Shown: positions 9,270 to 18,083, numbered from the stretch's first letter. The stretch: DNA of 64,000 nt from Planctomycetota bacterium (GCA_029259915.1 JAJDED010000007.1:124001-188000), one strand, 5' to 3'. The notes: generated by a model not told the origin, from the sequence alone. A program made the numbers and translations.

Positions 9270-9341
9270 GTGGCACCGACACTTGTCCGGCGAAGTTCTT
9301 TCGATTCACAAAGTTTCTTGCGGATAAGTGTCGCTGCTACC
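9270..9341. repeat. Intergenic inverted repeat
   Basis: The arms GTGGCACCGACACTTGTCCG at about 9270 and CGGATAAGTGTCGCTGCTAC ending at 9341 are imperfect complements, with further pairing between GAAGTTCTTT and CAAAGTTTCTT inside. With the next element it fills the gap 9104-9487, in which I see no gene. Confidence 0.6.
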
Positions 9342-9354
9342 CGTAATCTGCTCG

Positions 9355-9454
9355 GTCGGGTGGCATGCCCTCGTCTGCGTGGGCATGGACTGGTCATACT
9401 AAAACGCTGTAAACATGGCCACGTCGGAAGACCTCCGAGGCCATGCCACCCGAC
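9355..9454. repeat. Branched palindrome built on GGTGGCATG
   Basis: The outer arms GTCGGGTGGCATG (9355-9367) and CATGCCACCCGAC (9442-9454) pair perfectly over 13 bp. Inside, CATGCCC/GGGCATG and CATGGCC/GGCCATG can form two separate hairpins, so a three-way structure is possible. It lies 33 bp past the stop of the minus-strand peptidase gene. Confidence 0.7.
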
Positions 9455-9487
9455 TGTGCTACCCACCACGCAATTTGGAAAGTTGCT

Positions 9488-10570
9488 CTAACGCCAAACG
9501 GTTGGGCCGCGTCGGGAGGCATCGTAGATGCTTGCGGGGGCTGCTTTTTCTGCAGGCCAATCTTGGTTAGCCGTTGCCGTTTGTGCAGTGGGTGTGATCG
9601 GCTCATTGACTGATGCCACCGCTTCTACAGGGACTTCGACATTCGCCGGCGGTTGCTCGGCGACGGAAACCGTGCCGGCTGCCGACTCTGCAGCAGGCTG
9701 TGGAAATGGATTCTGACCGCGGACAATTCGTGCAGGTTGCGGTCGAGGAAGCGACGCTGTGCGCGCGGGCTGTGTGTGCGAGGCAACCAGTACGTCGCCG
9801 GCGGCAGGTTGCAGATCGGGTCGGCCTTGGCGTATCCAACCCATCCAGGAATTTTGCAGCGTGAGCAAATTGTCAAATCCATAATGCTCTTCGACGGCAC
9901 GGGGCCAATTTTCGTCTTTCAATCCGTTTTCAAGAAACGCCAGGAACTCCCGCTTGCCATGTTGGGCAATCAAAAATTTCGAAAGCGAATGTCCCTGGGC
10001 GTACAACGGCAATACGTCGCTGGGATATTCCTTCATCGCAAACATCGTGCTGAAGGGAATCCCGCGGCGTGTGCGCAGAAAATCGAGGAGCATCCTTTCT
10101 TGCTTGGCGATTTCGCTACGGTGTTCGACCGTAGTACAGGCCCCTTCGTCCGCCCAGCGTGGCAAGGGTTCGCGAAAGTGGCTGGCGAAGATCGTATGCG
10201 TCACCTCGTGCGGTAATACCGAATCAAGAATTCGTTCGCGCGAGCCCTGGATATTCATGGTCCATCCAAAAACCTCGCCGCGGTCGAATACAAAACTCGT
10301 TGCGCCGCCAGCGCCCAAGCGTGGTGCAACCTTTGCTTTGATCGGACAAGAGCGCGACCATTTCGGTAGCTCTTTGCCCAGCCACTCGTTGGCTAGCACT
10401 TTCCGCCAGTGCTCGGCGGTGTCGCCAATTTCCTTGGCCAACTGCGGCGTGGGCGCGTCGACCGTGAAATTGGCCGTACGATAACCGGCGGCCAAAACAG
10501 ATTGCGTGAGATGCGCCGCCAACAATGCAGCGCACAGGGGCAACGTGGCCCAGCGAATTCGAGCTTCCAT
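9488..10570 (-). CDS. Secreted HExxH metallopeptidase (peptidase MA-like)
   Basis: This 360-residue protein has a signal peptide (about 1-28, LCAALLAAHLTQSVLAA) and a zinc-peptidase core: H121-E-V-T-H125, then a downstream glutamate in WADEG (E142). This is the gluzincin spacing seen in peptidase MA-like proteins. Tyr/Trp-rich segments follow, and the last ~110 residues are Pro/Ala-rich and look disordered. It should act outside the inner membrane; the substrate is unknown. The gene stands alone, flanked on both sides by palindromic repeats. Confidence 0.8.
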   Translation of the reverse strand: MEARIRWATLPLCAALLAAHLTQSVLAAGYRTANFTVDAPTPQLAKEIGDTAEHWRKVLANEWLGKELPKWSRSCPIKAKVAPRLGAGGATSFVFDRGEVFGWTMNIQGSRERILDSVLPHEVTHTIFASHFREPLPRWADEGACTTVEHRSEIAKQERMLLDFLRTRRGIPFSTMFAMKEYPSDVLPLYAQGHSLSKFLIAQHGKREFLAFLENGLKDENWPRAVEEHYGFDNLLTLQNSWMGWIRQGRPDLQPAAGDVLVASHTQPARTASLPRPQPARIVRGQNPFPQPAAESAAGTVSVAEQPPANVEVPVEAVASVNEPITPTAQTATANQDWPAEKAAPASIYDASRRGPTVWR

Positions 10571-10623
10571 GCTCTTTCCTTCGAGGTAACGAGGTAAAAG
10601 GACACTCCGTGTCCTAAGTTAGT

Positions 10624-10675
10624 TAGCCGCGATCATAATGATCGCAGGCTCCGGCGATTTATCAAATCGCGGCTA
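10624..10675. repeat. Branched palindrome, TAGCCGCGAT family
   Basis: The outer arms TAGCCGCGAT and ATCGCGGCTA are complementary, with two inner hairpins GATCAT-a-ATGATC and GCGATTT-atc-AAATCGC. A related short hairpin (TAGCCGCGACTC/GAGTCGC) lies at 55479. The rest of 10571-10887 shows no gene. Confidence 0.65.
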
Positions 10676-10887
10676 TACTAATGCTGTTGTGTCGTGTGTT
10701 ATGAAAACCGAGTGCGTGCAAACTGTGGACCAAAACTAGGTTTGCAATGAATTGCTACGAACTCCTTGTCGTCGCAGTTCGATGGCTCGCTGCAAGTTTG
10801 CAAAATTTACCAGTTCCCAGACGAAATCACCTAGAGCGATTCGTAGCAAAAAGAGATTTCCCGCTAGCAGTGCCAGCGACTTGCAGG

Positions 10888-11718
10888 TCAAACGGCTTGG
10901 GCGTTTTTGATTCGCTCGAGCAGCCGCCCCGGGGATCCCATGGCATTGTAACCACCGTCGAGGTGCAGAATCTCGCCGGTAATGCCTGAGGACATATCGG
11001 AAAGCAGAAACGATCCGCTGTTGCCAGCTTCGTCGTGGGTGATGTTTCTGCCGAGCGGCGCCATGGCTTCGTAGAGTCCCAACATTTCGTCGACTCCCGC
11101 TCCGCGACCCGAGATGGTTTGCAGCGGTCCTGCGCTCAGCGCGTTGACGCGAATGCCTCGCGCTCCAAGGTCGAAAGCCAAATACTTTACGATGGAATCG
11201 AGCGCTGCTTTGCAGATGCCCATGATGTTGTAGCCGGGAACCGCTTTCTCGCCGCCAAAATAGGTAAGCGTCAGAACGCTTGCACCATCGCTCAACACGT
11301 CCTGCGCTGCATTGGCTAAAGCAATCAGGCTATAAGCGCTGATTTCCATTGCTAGCTTGAATCCATCGCGGCTGGTGGCGATCGTGTCGCCCTTCAAATC
11401 GTCTGGCAACGCAAATGCGATCGAGTGCAGTAGGAAATCAATTTGCCCAAGATCATCGCGGCATCGGTCCATCACCTGTGCGATGTGCTCGTCGTTGGTG
11501 ACGTCCATCGGCTGCAGAAACTTTACGTGGGAATTGCCTTCCGTGAGTTTTTGAATCCTGTTGAGATTCTTTTGCCGCGCATCATCCGCTTTGTCGGGCA
11601 TATAAGAGAAGCCACAATCGCCGCCCTCCGACATAATGCGTTCGGCAATCGCCCAGGCGATTGACTGCTTGTTGAAGACACCGGTAACGAGCCCCTTTTT
11701 TCCGTCAAACATTCCCAT
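10888..11718 (-). CDS. fabI: Enoyl-[acyl-carrier-protein] reductase (NADH), FabI
   Basis: This 276-residue short-chain dehydrogenase has the FabI-specific layout: N-terminal GLVTGVFNKQSIAWAIA nucleotide-binding segment, LLHSIAFA (97-104), and the catalytic Tyr153/Tyr163 with Lys170 in the Y-x6-K arrangement (YNIMGICK). The C-terminal part has GEILHLDGGYNAMG. It performs the last reduction of each fatty-acid elongation cycle in the cytoplasm. GGAG lies six bases before the ATG at 11718. The gene is single, as scattered essential genes are in planctomycetes. Because Tyr153 and Tyr163 are both present, it looks like a normal FabI and not FabL or FabV. Confidence 0.96.
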   Translation of the reverse strand: MGMFDGKKGLVTGVFNKQSIAWAIAERIMSEGGDCGFSYMPDKADDARQKNLNRIQKLTEGNSHVKFLQPMDVTNDEHIAQVMDRCRDDLGQIDFLLHSIAFALPDDLKGDTIATSRDGFKLAMEISAYSLIALANAAQDVLSDGASVLTLTYFGGEKAVPGYNIMGICKAALDSIVKYLAFDLGARGIRVNALSAGPLQTISGRGAGVDEMLGLYEAMAPLGRNITHDEAGNSGSFLLSDMSSGITGEILHLDGGYNAMGSPGRLLERIKNAQAV

Positions 11719-11830
11719 TGCAAACTCCAGAATCCTAAAAAACAGCCTTTACCCGAGCCACGCAACATAACACCCCCCCACCAACCCCCGAAAGGGCCCT
11801 CGTAAACCGCTCTACCTCTTGGACTTACAG

Positions 11831-11893
11831 TGTGTCAAATATGCGACACAAATAAAATCAAGTGTTGTCTTTCTTGCAACCATGTGGTACAAT
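11831..11893 (+). promoter_or_regulatory. Candidate operator and sigma-70-type promoter of the sigma-54 activator gene
   Basis: An inverted repeat TGTGTC-N8-GACACA spans 11831-11850. Just downstream TTGTCT (11865-11870) and TACAAT (11888-11893) are 17 bp apart, as in a sigma-70 promoter. A small hairpin CTTCG-TTCG-CGAAG follows at 11912-11925, in what would be the leader. The functional reading is inference. Confidence 0.45.
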
Positions 11894-11965
11894 ATGTGAA
11901 ATCAATATGATCTTCGTTCGCGAAGTTTCATATACTATTGATGTCACATAACCCCGGAATGTCCT

Positions 11966-13879
11966 ATGAACGATTTGACAGGTTGGTCACAGTTCCTGCA
12001 AATACTACTGACGCAGGCAGGACAGTGTGACGAGTTAACAAGCTTTTACGACCTCGTTTTGCCCGAGGGCCAGAAGGCTTTGGGCCTCGAGGCGATCGCT
12101 GTCGATCGTGCAACACCTCCCGACTGGCACGTTGTCAGTTGTTGTGGCTGCCAACCGAAAGCGGTTCCTAGCGATCTGGCTGCGGAGGCGCTCGACCAGG
12201 AAACTCTGCAAACATGCGGCGAGTGGTCGGCGATGCCGCTGGTAGAAAATTATGTTCTGCTTACCAAAGGAGCTTGCAAGCCGCAGCAGCTTGCTCAGTT
12301 CCAGGCCGCATTGTCGGAAGCTTGTTCAACGGTATTAGCCCAACAGCAGAGCCGTCGACGTATCCGCCGCTTGGAAAAAATCCTGGAGATCACACACGCC
12401 TGGGGTCAAACCAATTGTATGGAAGCCCTGCTGCAAGCCATGGCCGAGGCGGCCACAGAGCTACTTAAGGCGGACCGTGCGAGCATCTTCCTTTGGGACA
12501 AAGCCAATAAACTGTTGGTGGGACGTCCTGCACTCGGCATTGACGATGACGAACTCCGCATTCCCGACGACAAAGGAATCGTTGGACAAGTGGTCCAGTC
12601 GGGCGAGCCGCGACGGGTTGGTGGCGGGGTCGACGAAGACCAGATTGCCCGCGCTGTTGATCTCGAAACGGGCTATCACACCGAGACCGTATTGTGTGTG
12701 CCGCTGATTTCGCCATTGGGGAAGTGTCTGGGAGCTTTTGAAGTACTCAACAAACGCGAAGGACGTTTTACGGACGAAGACGAGCAGGGGCTCTTGGAAC
12801 TTGCGGCCCATGCAGCAGTAGCGTTGGAAAACACGCAGCAGCTTGAAGAGCTTCTTTCCAAACACCAGTTATTGATCGAAGAGGCTGCCGAGGGCATCCA
12901 ACTCATCGGCGACAGCCCGGCGATTGAAGCGGTGCGATCGACCACCCGGCGAATTGCCGACACGGACTTAGCGATACTGATCCTGGGTGAAAATGGCACA
13001 GGGAAAGAAGTGGTTGCCCGATCGATCCACTATCTCAGCAGGCGTCGCGAGCAGCCTTTTATCGCGATTAACTGTGCAGCGCTGAGCGAAACACTGTTGG
13101 AAAGCGAACTTTTCGGCCACGAAAAAGGCGCCTTTACCGATGCGCACCAAACACGCGCTGGGAAATTTGAATTGGCGTCGGGCGGCACGTTGTTTTTGGA
13201 TGAAATTGGCGACATGAGCCTCAGCGGACAGGCGAAGTTGTTACGCGTTTTGGAAGAAAAAACAGTGGTTCGCGTGGGAGGTTCGACACCAATCCATACC
13301 GAGGTGCGCATCCTTGCTGCGACGAACCAAGACCTTGCGAAAATGGTCCGCGAGAAGCGATTTCGCGAAGACCTTTTCTTCCGGCTCAACGTTGTCAGCC
13401 TGGAGTTGCCTCCGTTGCGCGAGCGGGGTGACGACATTGTTCTGCTGGCTGATTTCTTCTTACAGTCGTTTTGCCGAAACATGGGGCGATCAACTCCACA
13501 GTTTTCGGCTGCGGCAAAGAAGCAGTTGTTGGCCCACGCTTGGCCAGGCAATATCCGTGAGCTTCGCAATCTTATGGAACGTCTCGCTTATCTTTCGAGT
13601 GGCGACCGCATTGAAATCGAGGACCTGGCATTTATCGACACAGGAGCTGCCGGCGATCTCGGTTGTCTGGAGGGAGCCTGCAATTTAGCCGATGCGACAC
13701 GAGAGTTTCAGCAAAAGTACATTCGTCAAATGATCGAGCTTACCCGCGGGAACATGAGCCAAGCTGCCAAACGGCTGGGACTGCATCGCTCGAATCTCTA
13801 TCGCAAAATGCGCCAACTCGAAATGGGTGGCGGAGAATCGGAAGATGGTTCGGAGCCTCTGCACCAAGACGCGGGCTAA
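11966..13879 (+). CDS. GAF-domain sigma-54-dependent transcriptional activator
   Basis: This 637-residue protein has an N-terminal region, a GAF sensory domain (about 150-290), the AAA+ activator domain (about 315-545) with Walker A GENGTGKE (341-348) and Walker B LFLDEIGDM (409-417), and a Fis-type helix-turn-helix near the C terminus (QAAKRLGLHRSNLYRKM). It should remodel sigma-54 RNA polymerase at -24/-12 promoters. The sigma-54 contact loop reads GAFTDA (388-393), not GAFTGA, a variant also found in some other activators. No receiver domain is present, so it is controlled by a ligand on the GAF domain or by partner proteins. No target genes are evident nearby. Confidence 0.92.
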   Translation: MNDLTGWSQFLQILLTQAGQCDELTSFYDLVLPEGQKALGLEAIAVDRATPPDWHVVSCCGCQPKAVPSDLAAEALDQETLQTCGEWSAMPLVENYVLLTKGACKPQQLAQFQAALSEACSTVLAQQQSRRRIRRLEKILEITHAWGQTNCMEALLQAMAEAATELLKADRASIFLWDKANKLLVGRPALGIDDDELRIPDDKGIVGQVVQSGEPRRVGGGVDEDQIARAVDLETGYHTETVLCVPLISPLGKCLGAFEVLNKREGRFTDEDEQGLLELAAHAAVALENTQQLEELLSKHQLLIEEAAEGIQLIGDSPAIEAVRSTTRRIADTDLAILILGENGTGKEVVARSIHYLSRRREQPFIAINCAALSETLLESELFGHEKGAFTDAHQTRAGKFELASGGTLFLDEIGDMSLSGQAKLLRVLEEKTVVRVGGSTPIHTEVRILAATNQDLAKMVREKRFREDLFFRLNVVSLELPPLRERGDDIVLLADFFLQSFCRNMGRSTPQFSAAAKKQLLAHAWPGNIRELRNLMERLAYLSSGDRIEIEDLAFIDTGAAGDLGCLEGACNLADATREFQQKYIRQMIELTRGNMSQAAKRLGLHRSNLYRKMRQLEMGGGESEDGSEPLHQDAG

Positions 13880-13897
13880 TTTTGCTGCGTTAAGATA

Positions 13898-14080
13898 TTG
13901 AACCACTAAGGCACAAAGACTAAAAGAAAGACAAAGGAGTTGTTACGGATTTTTTGAACACTAATCAGCACTGATCTTCGCTAATAATCAGATTAGTGCG
14001 GATAAGCGCAGATTAGCGTTCCTCTTCCGAATTCTTAAAGGAGTTTGGTTTCTTCGTGTCTTCGTGCCTTTGTGGTTCAA
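13898..14080. repeat. Composite palindrome: GAACCAC arms around an ACTAATCAG palindrome
   Basis: The outer arms TTGAACCACTAAGGCACAAA (13898) and the complement-like GTGCCTTTGTGGTTCAA ending at 14080 enclose a second palindrome, 13956-14022, running from GAACACTAATCAGCACTG to CAGATTAGCGTTCC. The element sits between the 3' ends of two convergent genes. The same composite order recurs at 27414-27528. No gene is present in the gap. Confidence 0.75.
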
Positions 14081-14105
14081 TCTTGTAAGTGCATAAATTC
14101 TAATT

Positions 14106-14717
14106 TTACTGCAATTCAGCCAGTGAGATGTTGCGGAAGTCGATCGACATTTTGTGTCCCACATGAACCTGCAGGCCGATGGGGCCCTTTTCGGCGGCTG
14201 ACTCCGAATCGTAAGTCATCACGAAAACGCCGTTAAGGCAGACCGTGTAATTCTTCCCCTTGGCGACAATCCTCATGGCGTTCCAACCGTCGTGTCTAAG
14301 GTTTTCCGCCACGCAATGGGCTTCGACCGGATACGCTTTGCCTTCGATATAAGGCGAAGCGGTCATGTCTCGCTTGAGGGATGACGAAATGCCGATTTGA
14401 ATTTGCTCGCGAATATCTCGCAGGAAAACTCCGGAGTCGACCGTTCCTTTGCCGAATTTGAATTCCAGTTCCAACACAAAGTCGGCGAATTCCCGCTCGG
14501 TCCAAAGAATCGATCCGCGGCGATCAGGATCGTTTGCTCCGCGGATCACTCCCGATTCGACACTCCACCAAAGGTTGTCTTCGGGCACTTTCCACCCGGC
14601 GAAGTCTTCGCTGTTGAAAATAGAGGACAGCTCCTCTGCTTTCGCAAAATTGATTTGCCAAAGCAATAAGACGATCATGGCGAGAATTGTTTTAGAGATT
14701 AAGTTCACAGGTAACAA
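14106..14717 (-). CDS. Secreted DUF1080 protein (3-keto-disaccharide hydrolase family)
   Basis: This 203-residue protein has a signal peptide (about 1-27) followed by a single DUF1080/PF06439 concanavalin-like domain: IFNSEDFAGWK, SGVIRG, RGSILWTEREFADFVLELEF, SGVFLR, and a C-terminal GPIGLQVHVGHKMSIDFRNI. The family includes hydrolases of 3-keto-disaccharides and many planctomycete carbohydrate-binding paralogues. It should act in the periplasm. It lies 12 bp after the symporter gene in the same transcript, which suggests that the released sugar or keto-sugar is taken up by that symporter. The exact substrate is unknown. Confidence 0.85.
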   Translation of the reverse strand: MLPVNLISKTILAMIVLLLWQINFAKAEELSSIFNSEDFAGWKVPEDNLWWSVESGVIRGANDPDRRGSILWTEREFADFVLELEFKFGKGTVDSGVFLRDIREQIQIGISSSLKRDMTASPYIEGKAYPVEAHCVAENLRHDGWNAMRIVAKGKNYTVCLNGVFVMTYDSESAAEKGPIGLQVHVGHKMSIDFRNISLAELQ

Positions 14718-14729
14718 GACACGCGAAAT

Positions 14730-16514
14730 TTAGCCACTGAAATAGACATAAGCAACAACAATGGCTACGAGGACAGTTAAGGTTGCTAACACGTCGATCG
14801 ACCCCCAACTGCTTCGCGTTTTCTGTATCTGTTCTTCAGAGACAACGCCAAAGGTCAAGCCGCCAATATTTTGTTCGTTGGGTGCGGAAGTCATGTAACT
14901 CACGGCAAACATTACCACTGCCGAAATGAGAAAGATCGCCAGGCTGAAATACTGGAAATACATGTTGTTGAGAATGTAATTGATGCTCCCCTCCGCGTAA
15001 CCGTTCTCGTAGCCTTGCCAGCCTAAGCTCACAGGTGTGTCGACGGCCAATCGCCAAAGTCCACAACCGAAACCAACAATCAGTGCCGCCAAGCAACCTG
15101 CCGCATTGAGCCGTTTGAAAAACACGCCGCCAAAGAAGACGACAAATATTGGTGGTCCCAAATAAGCTTGGACACTCTGCAAATACCCATAAAGTCCGGA
15201 AGAATTAGAAATCACGGGTACCCAAGCGAGCCCCAGCAAGACCATCACAGCGGTAGCCACTCGGCCGGTCCAAACAAGCTGGCTCTGCGACGCATTTGGC
15301 CGCATCTTGCTGTAGAGGTCGATTGTGAACAGGGTCGAACAGGCATTGAAAACCCCCGCCAGCGAACTCATCAGTGCGGAAAGCAGGCCAGCGACAACGA
15401 TGCCTCGGACTCCGTCTGGCAATACCGTCTTCACCATCAGAGGAAATGCTGCTTGCGCCTGATCGCGCACGACTTCTCCGTTGGAGTTGACCAATGCTTC
15501 CAAGCCGGGTGTCGCTCCTTGCTTTGCCAGAGCGAAACAGATCATGCCCGGGATGATGAAAATAAACACCGGCAACAGCTTTAAGAACGCGGCGAAAATG
15601 GTGCCCCGACGGGCCTCGGTTTCGTTTGCTGCACCGAGTACACGCTGCACGATATACTGATCGGTACACCAATACCACAGCCCGATGATCGGTGCACAGA
15701 ACAGCATGCCAACCCAGGGGTATACGCCATTGTCGAAATACCAAGCGGCGCGGGTCGCTTCTTTGACGGGCGCCCAGGTTGCTTCGACACCTTTCGGCAT
15801 CATCGGCTGCCAAAGGTTGAACATTTCCGAGCCACAGAATTCTCGCAGCTGCTGCCAGCCGCCGAGTGCCTGGAGTCCATAGAATGTGACCAGGATCGAA
15901 CCGAAAATCAGCACAAATGTTTGTACGGCCTCGGTGTAGGCAACTGCGCGAAATCCCCCCAGCACGGTATAAATGCCGGTGAGCAAGATGACCAAGATCG
16001 AGCCGATCCAGAAGCTGTCGATGTGTGTTTCGCCGAGCATGAATCCGACGTCCGGCAGCAGCGTACGAAAGACAATCCCGCCGGCGAAGATGCCAACGGC
16101 GATTTTTGTCAGTACGTAAGCCACAAGAGAAATCACCGACAACATCCAACGCGAAGCGGCGGAGAATCGTTTTTCGAGAAACTCCGGCATGGTGGTGACC
16201 ATCGACCGCATGTAGAACGGCACAAGTACCCACCCCAACACGAGCAGGCACCAGGCATGGAGTTCGTAATGCGCGAAAATCACCCCGTCGGTGGCCCCAG
16301 AGCCCGCCAGTCCTACCAGATGCTCCGAACCGATGTTCGAGGAGAAAATCGACGCCCCAACAATCCACCAACCCAAATGTCGACCCGCGAGAAAATAGTC
16401 GTCAGCCGTGTTCTTACTTTGACGAATGACCCACCAGGCAAGTCCTGCGAGAATGGCGAAATAGCCACCGATGACAATCCAGTCGAGAGTTACCATCTGC
16501 GATGACTCCATCAA
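14730..16514 (-). CDS. Sodium:solute symporter (SSS family, SglT-like)
   Basis: This 594-residue polytopic protein has the SSS pattern: an N-terminal helix, DDYFLAGRHLGWWIVGAS with the Na+-site helix, SNIGSEHLVGLAGSGA, MPEFLEKRF, and a mid-protein block PDGVRGIVVAGLLSALMSSLAG. About 14 membrane segments are expected. It resembles sugar symporters of the vSGLT type more than proline or pantothenate carriers. The start could also be the ATG at 16496. It is followed by the DUF1080 gene, so the pair probably forms a sugar-uptake unit at the inner membrane. The carried sugar is not determined. Confidence 0.87.
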   Translation of the reverse strand: MMESSQMVTLDWIVIGGYFAILAGLAWWVIRQSKNTADDYFLAGRHLGWWIVGASIFSSNIGSEHLVGLAGSGATDGVIFAHYELHAWCLLVLGWVLVPFYMRSMVTTMPEFLEKRFSAASRWMLSVISLVAYVLTKIAVGIFAGGIVFRTLLPDVGFMLGETHIDSFWIGSILVILLTGIYTVLGGFRAVAYTEAVQTFVLIFGSILVTFYGLQALGGWQQLREFCGSEMFNLWQPMMPKGVEATWAPVKEATRAAWYFDNGVYPWVGMLFCAPIIGLWYWCTDQYIVQRVLGAANETEARRGTIFAAFLKLLPVFIFIIPGMICFALAKQGATPGLEALVNSNGEVVRDQAQAAFPLMVKTVLPDGVRGIVVAGLLSALMSSLAGVFNACSTLFTIDLYSKMRPNASQSQLVWTGRVATAVMVLLGLAWVPVISNSSGLYGYLQSVQAYLGPPIFVVFFGGVFFKRLNAAGCLAALIVGFGCGLWRLAVDTPVSLGWQGYENGYAEGSINYILNNMYFQYFSLAIFLISAVVMFAVSYMTSAPNEQNIGGLTFGVVSEEQIQKTRSSWGSIDVLATLTVLVAIVVAYVYFSG

Positions 16515-16592
16515 TCTGGCGGAATGGTTAGAGCATTACTTCAAAAAAAGTAACCACCAAAATTGTAGGAGTCGTCTCCGACGGCGATAGTC

Positions 16593-17594
16593 CTAATCCA
16601 AAGCTGAAACAACGGCATTGGTAAATTCGAGTGTCGAGCTATTCCCTCCCAAATCGCCTGTAAGCGTTTTCCCCGCAGCCAAAACGGTGTGTAACGCGCG
16701 TTCCACACGATCGGCCGATTCCTTCTCGCCCAGGAATCGTAACATCAATACCCCGCTGAGGATCAAAGCCGTCGGATTGGCAATCCCTCGACCGGCGATG
16801 TCGGGTGCCGTGCCATGTACCGCTTCGAACACCGCCAAATTTTCGCCGACGTTTGCGCTGGGGGTCACTCCCAAGCCACCCACGAGTCCGCTAGTCAGGT
16901 CCGAAAGAATATCGCCGAATAGATTTTCCATCACCATCACGTCGAACACTTGGGGATCGCTTACCAGCTTCATCGCCGCGGCGTCGACAATACAATCGTC
17001 GAACGCGATATCGGAAAACTCTTCCGCCACTTCGCGACAACATTCCAAAAACAAACCATCGCTAAGTTTCAGGATATTGGCTTTGTGCACACAAGTAACT
17101 CGTTGCCGGTTCTGACGTCGTGCTGTTTCAAAAGCAAATCGAGCGATGCGTTCCGACGCTTTGCGGGTGATGACCCGTAGGCTTTCGACGACCCCTGGAA
17201 CCACCGTATGTTCCAGGCCGCTGTAAAGGCCCTCGGTATTTTCGCGAACGACGATCAGGTCGACATCGTCAAACCGCGTTTTGATGCCAGGCAAAGAACG
17301 TGCGGGACGGTAGTTTGCGTAGAGATTCAACTGCTGGCGCAACGCCACATTGACGCTGTGGAAGCCGACGCCCTTGGGAGTCGCGGTGGGGCCTTTCAGC
17401 GCGGCGTCGGCACTTTGCACCGCTGCCAAGGTTTCTGCCGGCAGCGGATCGCCATGCTGTTCCAATGCCGACTGGCCGGCGGGAACTTCGTTCCATGTGA
17501 TTTCCAATCCAGCAGCGTCGAGAACACGCTGTGCGGCCTCGGCAACTTCGGGGCCGATCCCGTCGCCGGGAATCACTGCGATTGAATAGGGCAT
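16593..17594 (-). CDS. NAD-type isocitrate dehydrogenase (isocitrate/isopropylmalate dehydrogenase family)
   Basis: This 333-residue beta-decarboxylating dehydrogenase starts IAVIPGDGIGPEV and has SVNVALRQQLNLYANYRP, the family block VRENTEGLYSGLEH, the catalytic Lys region VHKANILK, and the C-terminal FEAVHGTAPDIAGRG and NPTALILS. The N-[IV]-x-LR-x-x-L-x-LYAN-x-RP and YSGLEH forms are those of small NAD-dependent isocitrate dehydrogenases rather than LeuB. It would convert isocitrate to 2-oxoglutarate and CO2 in the cytoplasm. Homoisocitrate or tartrate dehydrogenase activity is a less likely alternative. The hypothetical gene at 17625-18083 ends 30 bp upstream of it. Confidence 0.87.
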   Translation of the reverse strand: MPYSIAVIPGDGIGPEVAEAAQRVLDAAGLEITWNEVPAGQSALEQHGDPLPAETLAAVQSADAALKGPTATPKGVGFHSVNVALRQQLNLYANYRPARSLPGIKTRFDDVDLIVVRENTEGLYSGLEHTVVPGVVESLRVITRKASERIARFAFETARRQNRQRVTCVHKANILKLSDGLFLECCREVAEEFSDIAFDDCIVDAAAMKLVSDPQVFDVMVMENLFGDILSDLTSGLVGGLGVTPSANVGENLAVFEAVHGTAPDIAGRGIANPTALILSGVLMLRFLGEKESADRVERALHTVLAAGKTLTGDLGGNSSTLEFTNAVVSALD

Positions 17595-17624
17595 TAAAAA
17601 AATCTCTTTCGTCTGAGGGATGAT

Positions 17625-18083
17625 TTACTCGGAATCGCGTGCAGAGAAGGGCACGCTCAATGCCGATGCGCCGCCGCTGGTGACCGAGATCGCTAGAAAA
17701 CCATCTTTTGGAAGCGACTCGTTGAATGATTCATCGAAAATGGGTGCCAAGTACGGAAATAGCTTCGGCACTTCGTCGGCACATTGAGTCAGAGAAAAAG
17801 CGTGAGCGAAAACGGTGGTTGTTTCATCGTCATCGCTCTGAAGCTGTTGCCCTTGATGGTCGCGGATGGCTTCGTCAACGGTCTCCTCGCCCAGCCAACC
17901 GCGTGCGATTTGGCCACCGATTGTGTCCTCGCAATCGAGGAGAAACACCACCGGCTCGACAGTCCCTTCGCTTTTGGCCATATCGTAAGCAGAGAATGCC
18001 AGATCCAAACTGCTCTCGAGCAGGGCCTGCTGGTCCTGCGATGCAGCGTCCTCGTCGGAAAATTCTTGGTCCTGAGTATTCAT
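17625..18083 (-). CDS. Hypothetical acidic protein
   Basis: This 152-residue acidic protein shows no domain I recognise. It has an N-terminal Gln/Asp/Glu-rich stretch, then a compact part with VVFLLDCEDTIGG and WLGEETVDEAI, and ends SVPFSARDSE. The ATG at 18083 is chosen over the TTG at 18119. No signal peptide or membrane helix is seen, so it is probably cytoplasmic. It lies upstream of the isocitrate dehydrogenase gene on the same strand and may be co-transcribed with it. A terminator-like hairpin sits in its leader at 18126-18173, which raises the possibility of attenuation. Confidence 0.65.
   Translation of the reverse strand: MNTQDQEFSDEDAASQDQQALLESSLDLAFSAYDMAKSEGTVEPVVFLLDCEDTIGGQIARGWLGEETVDEAIRDHQGQQLQSDDDETTTVFAHAFSLTQCADEVPKLFPYLAPIFDESFNESLPKDGFLAISVTSGGASALSVPFSARDSE

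Noticed and set aside
15205-16371. 388-codon frame opposite the symporter gene
   Set aside because: It is a shadow frame on the same strand region with arginine/histidine-rich composition and no family likeness; the symporter frame is clear.
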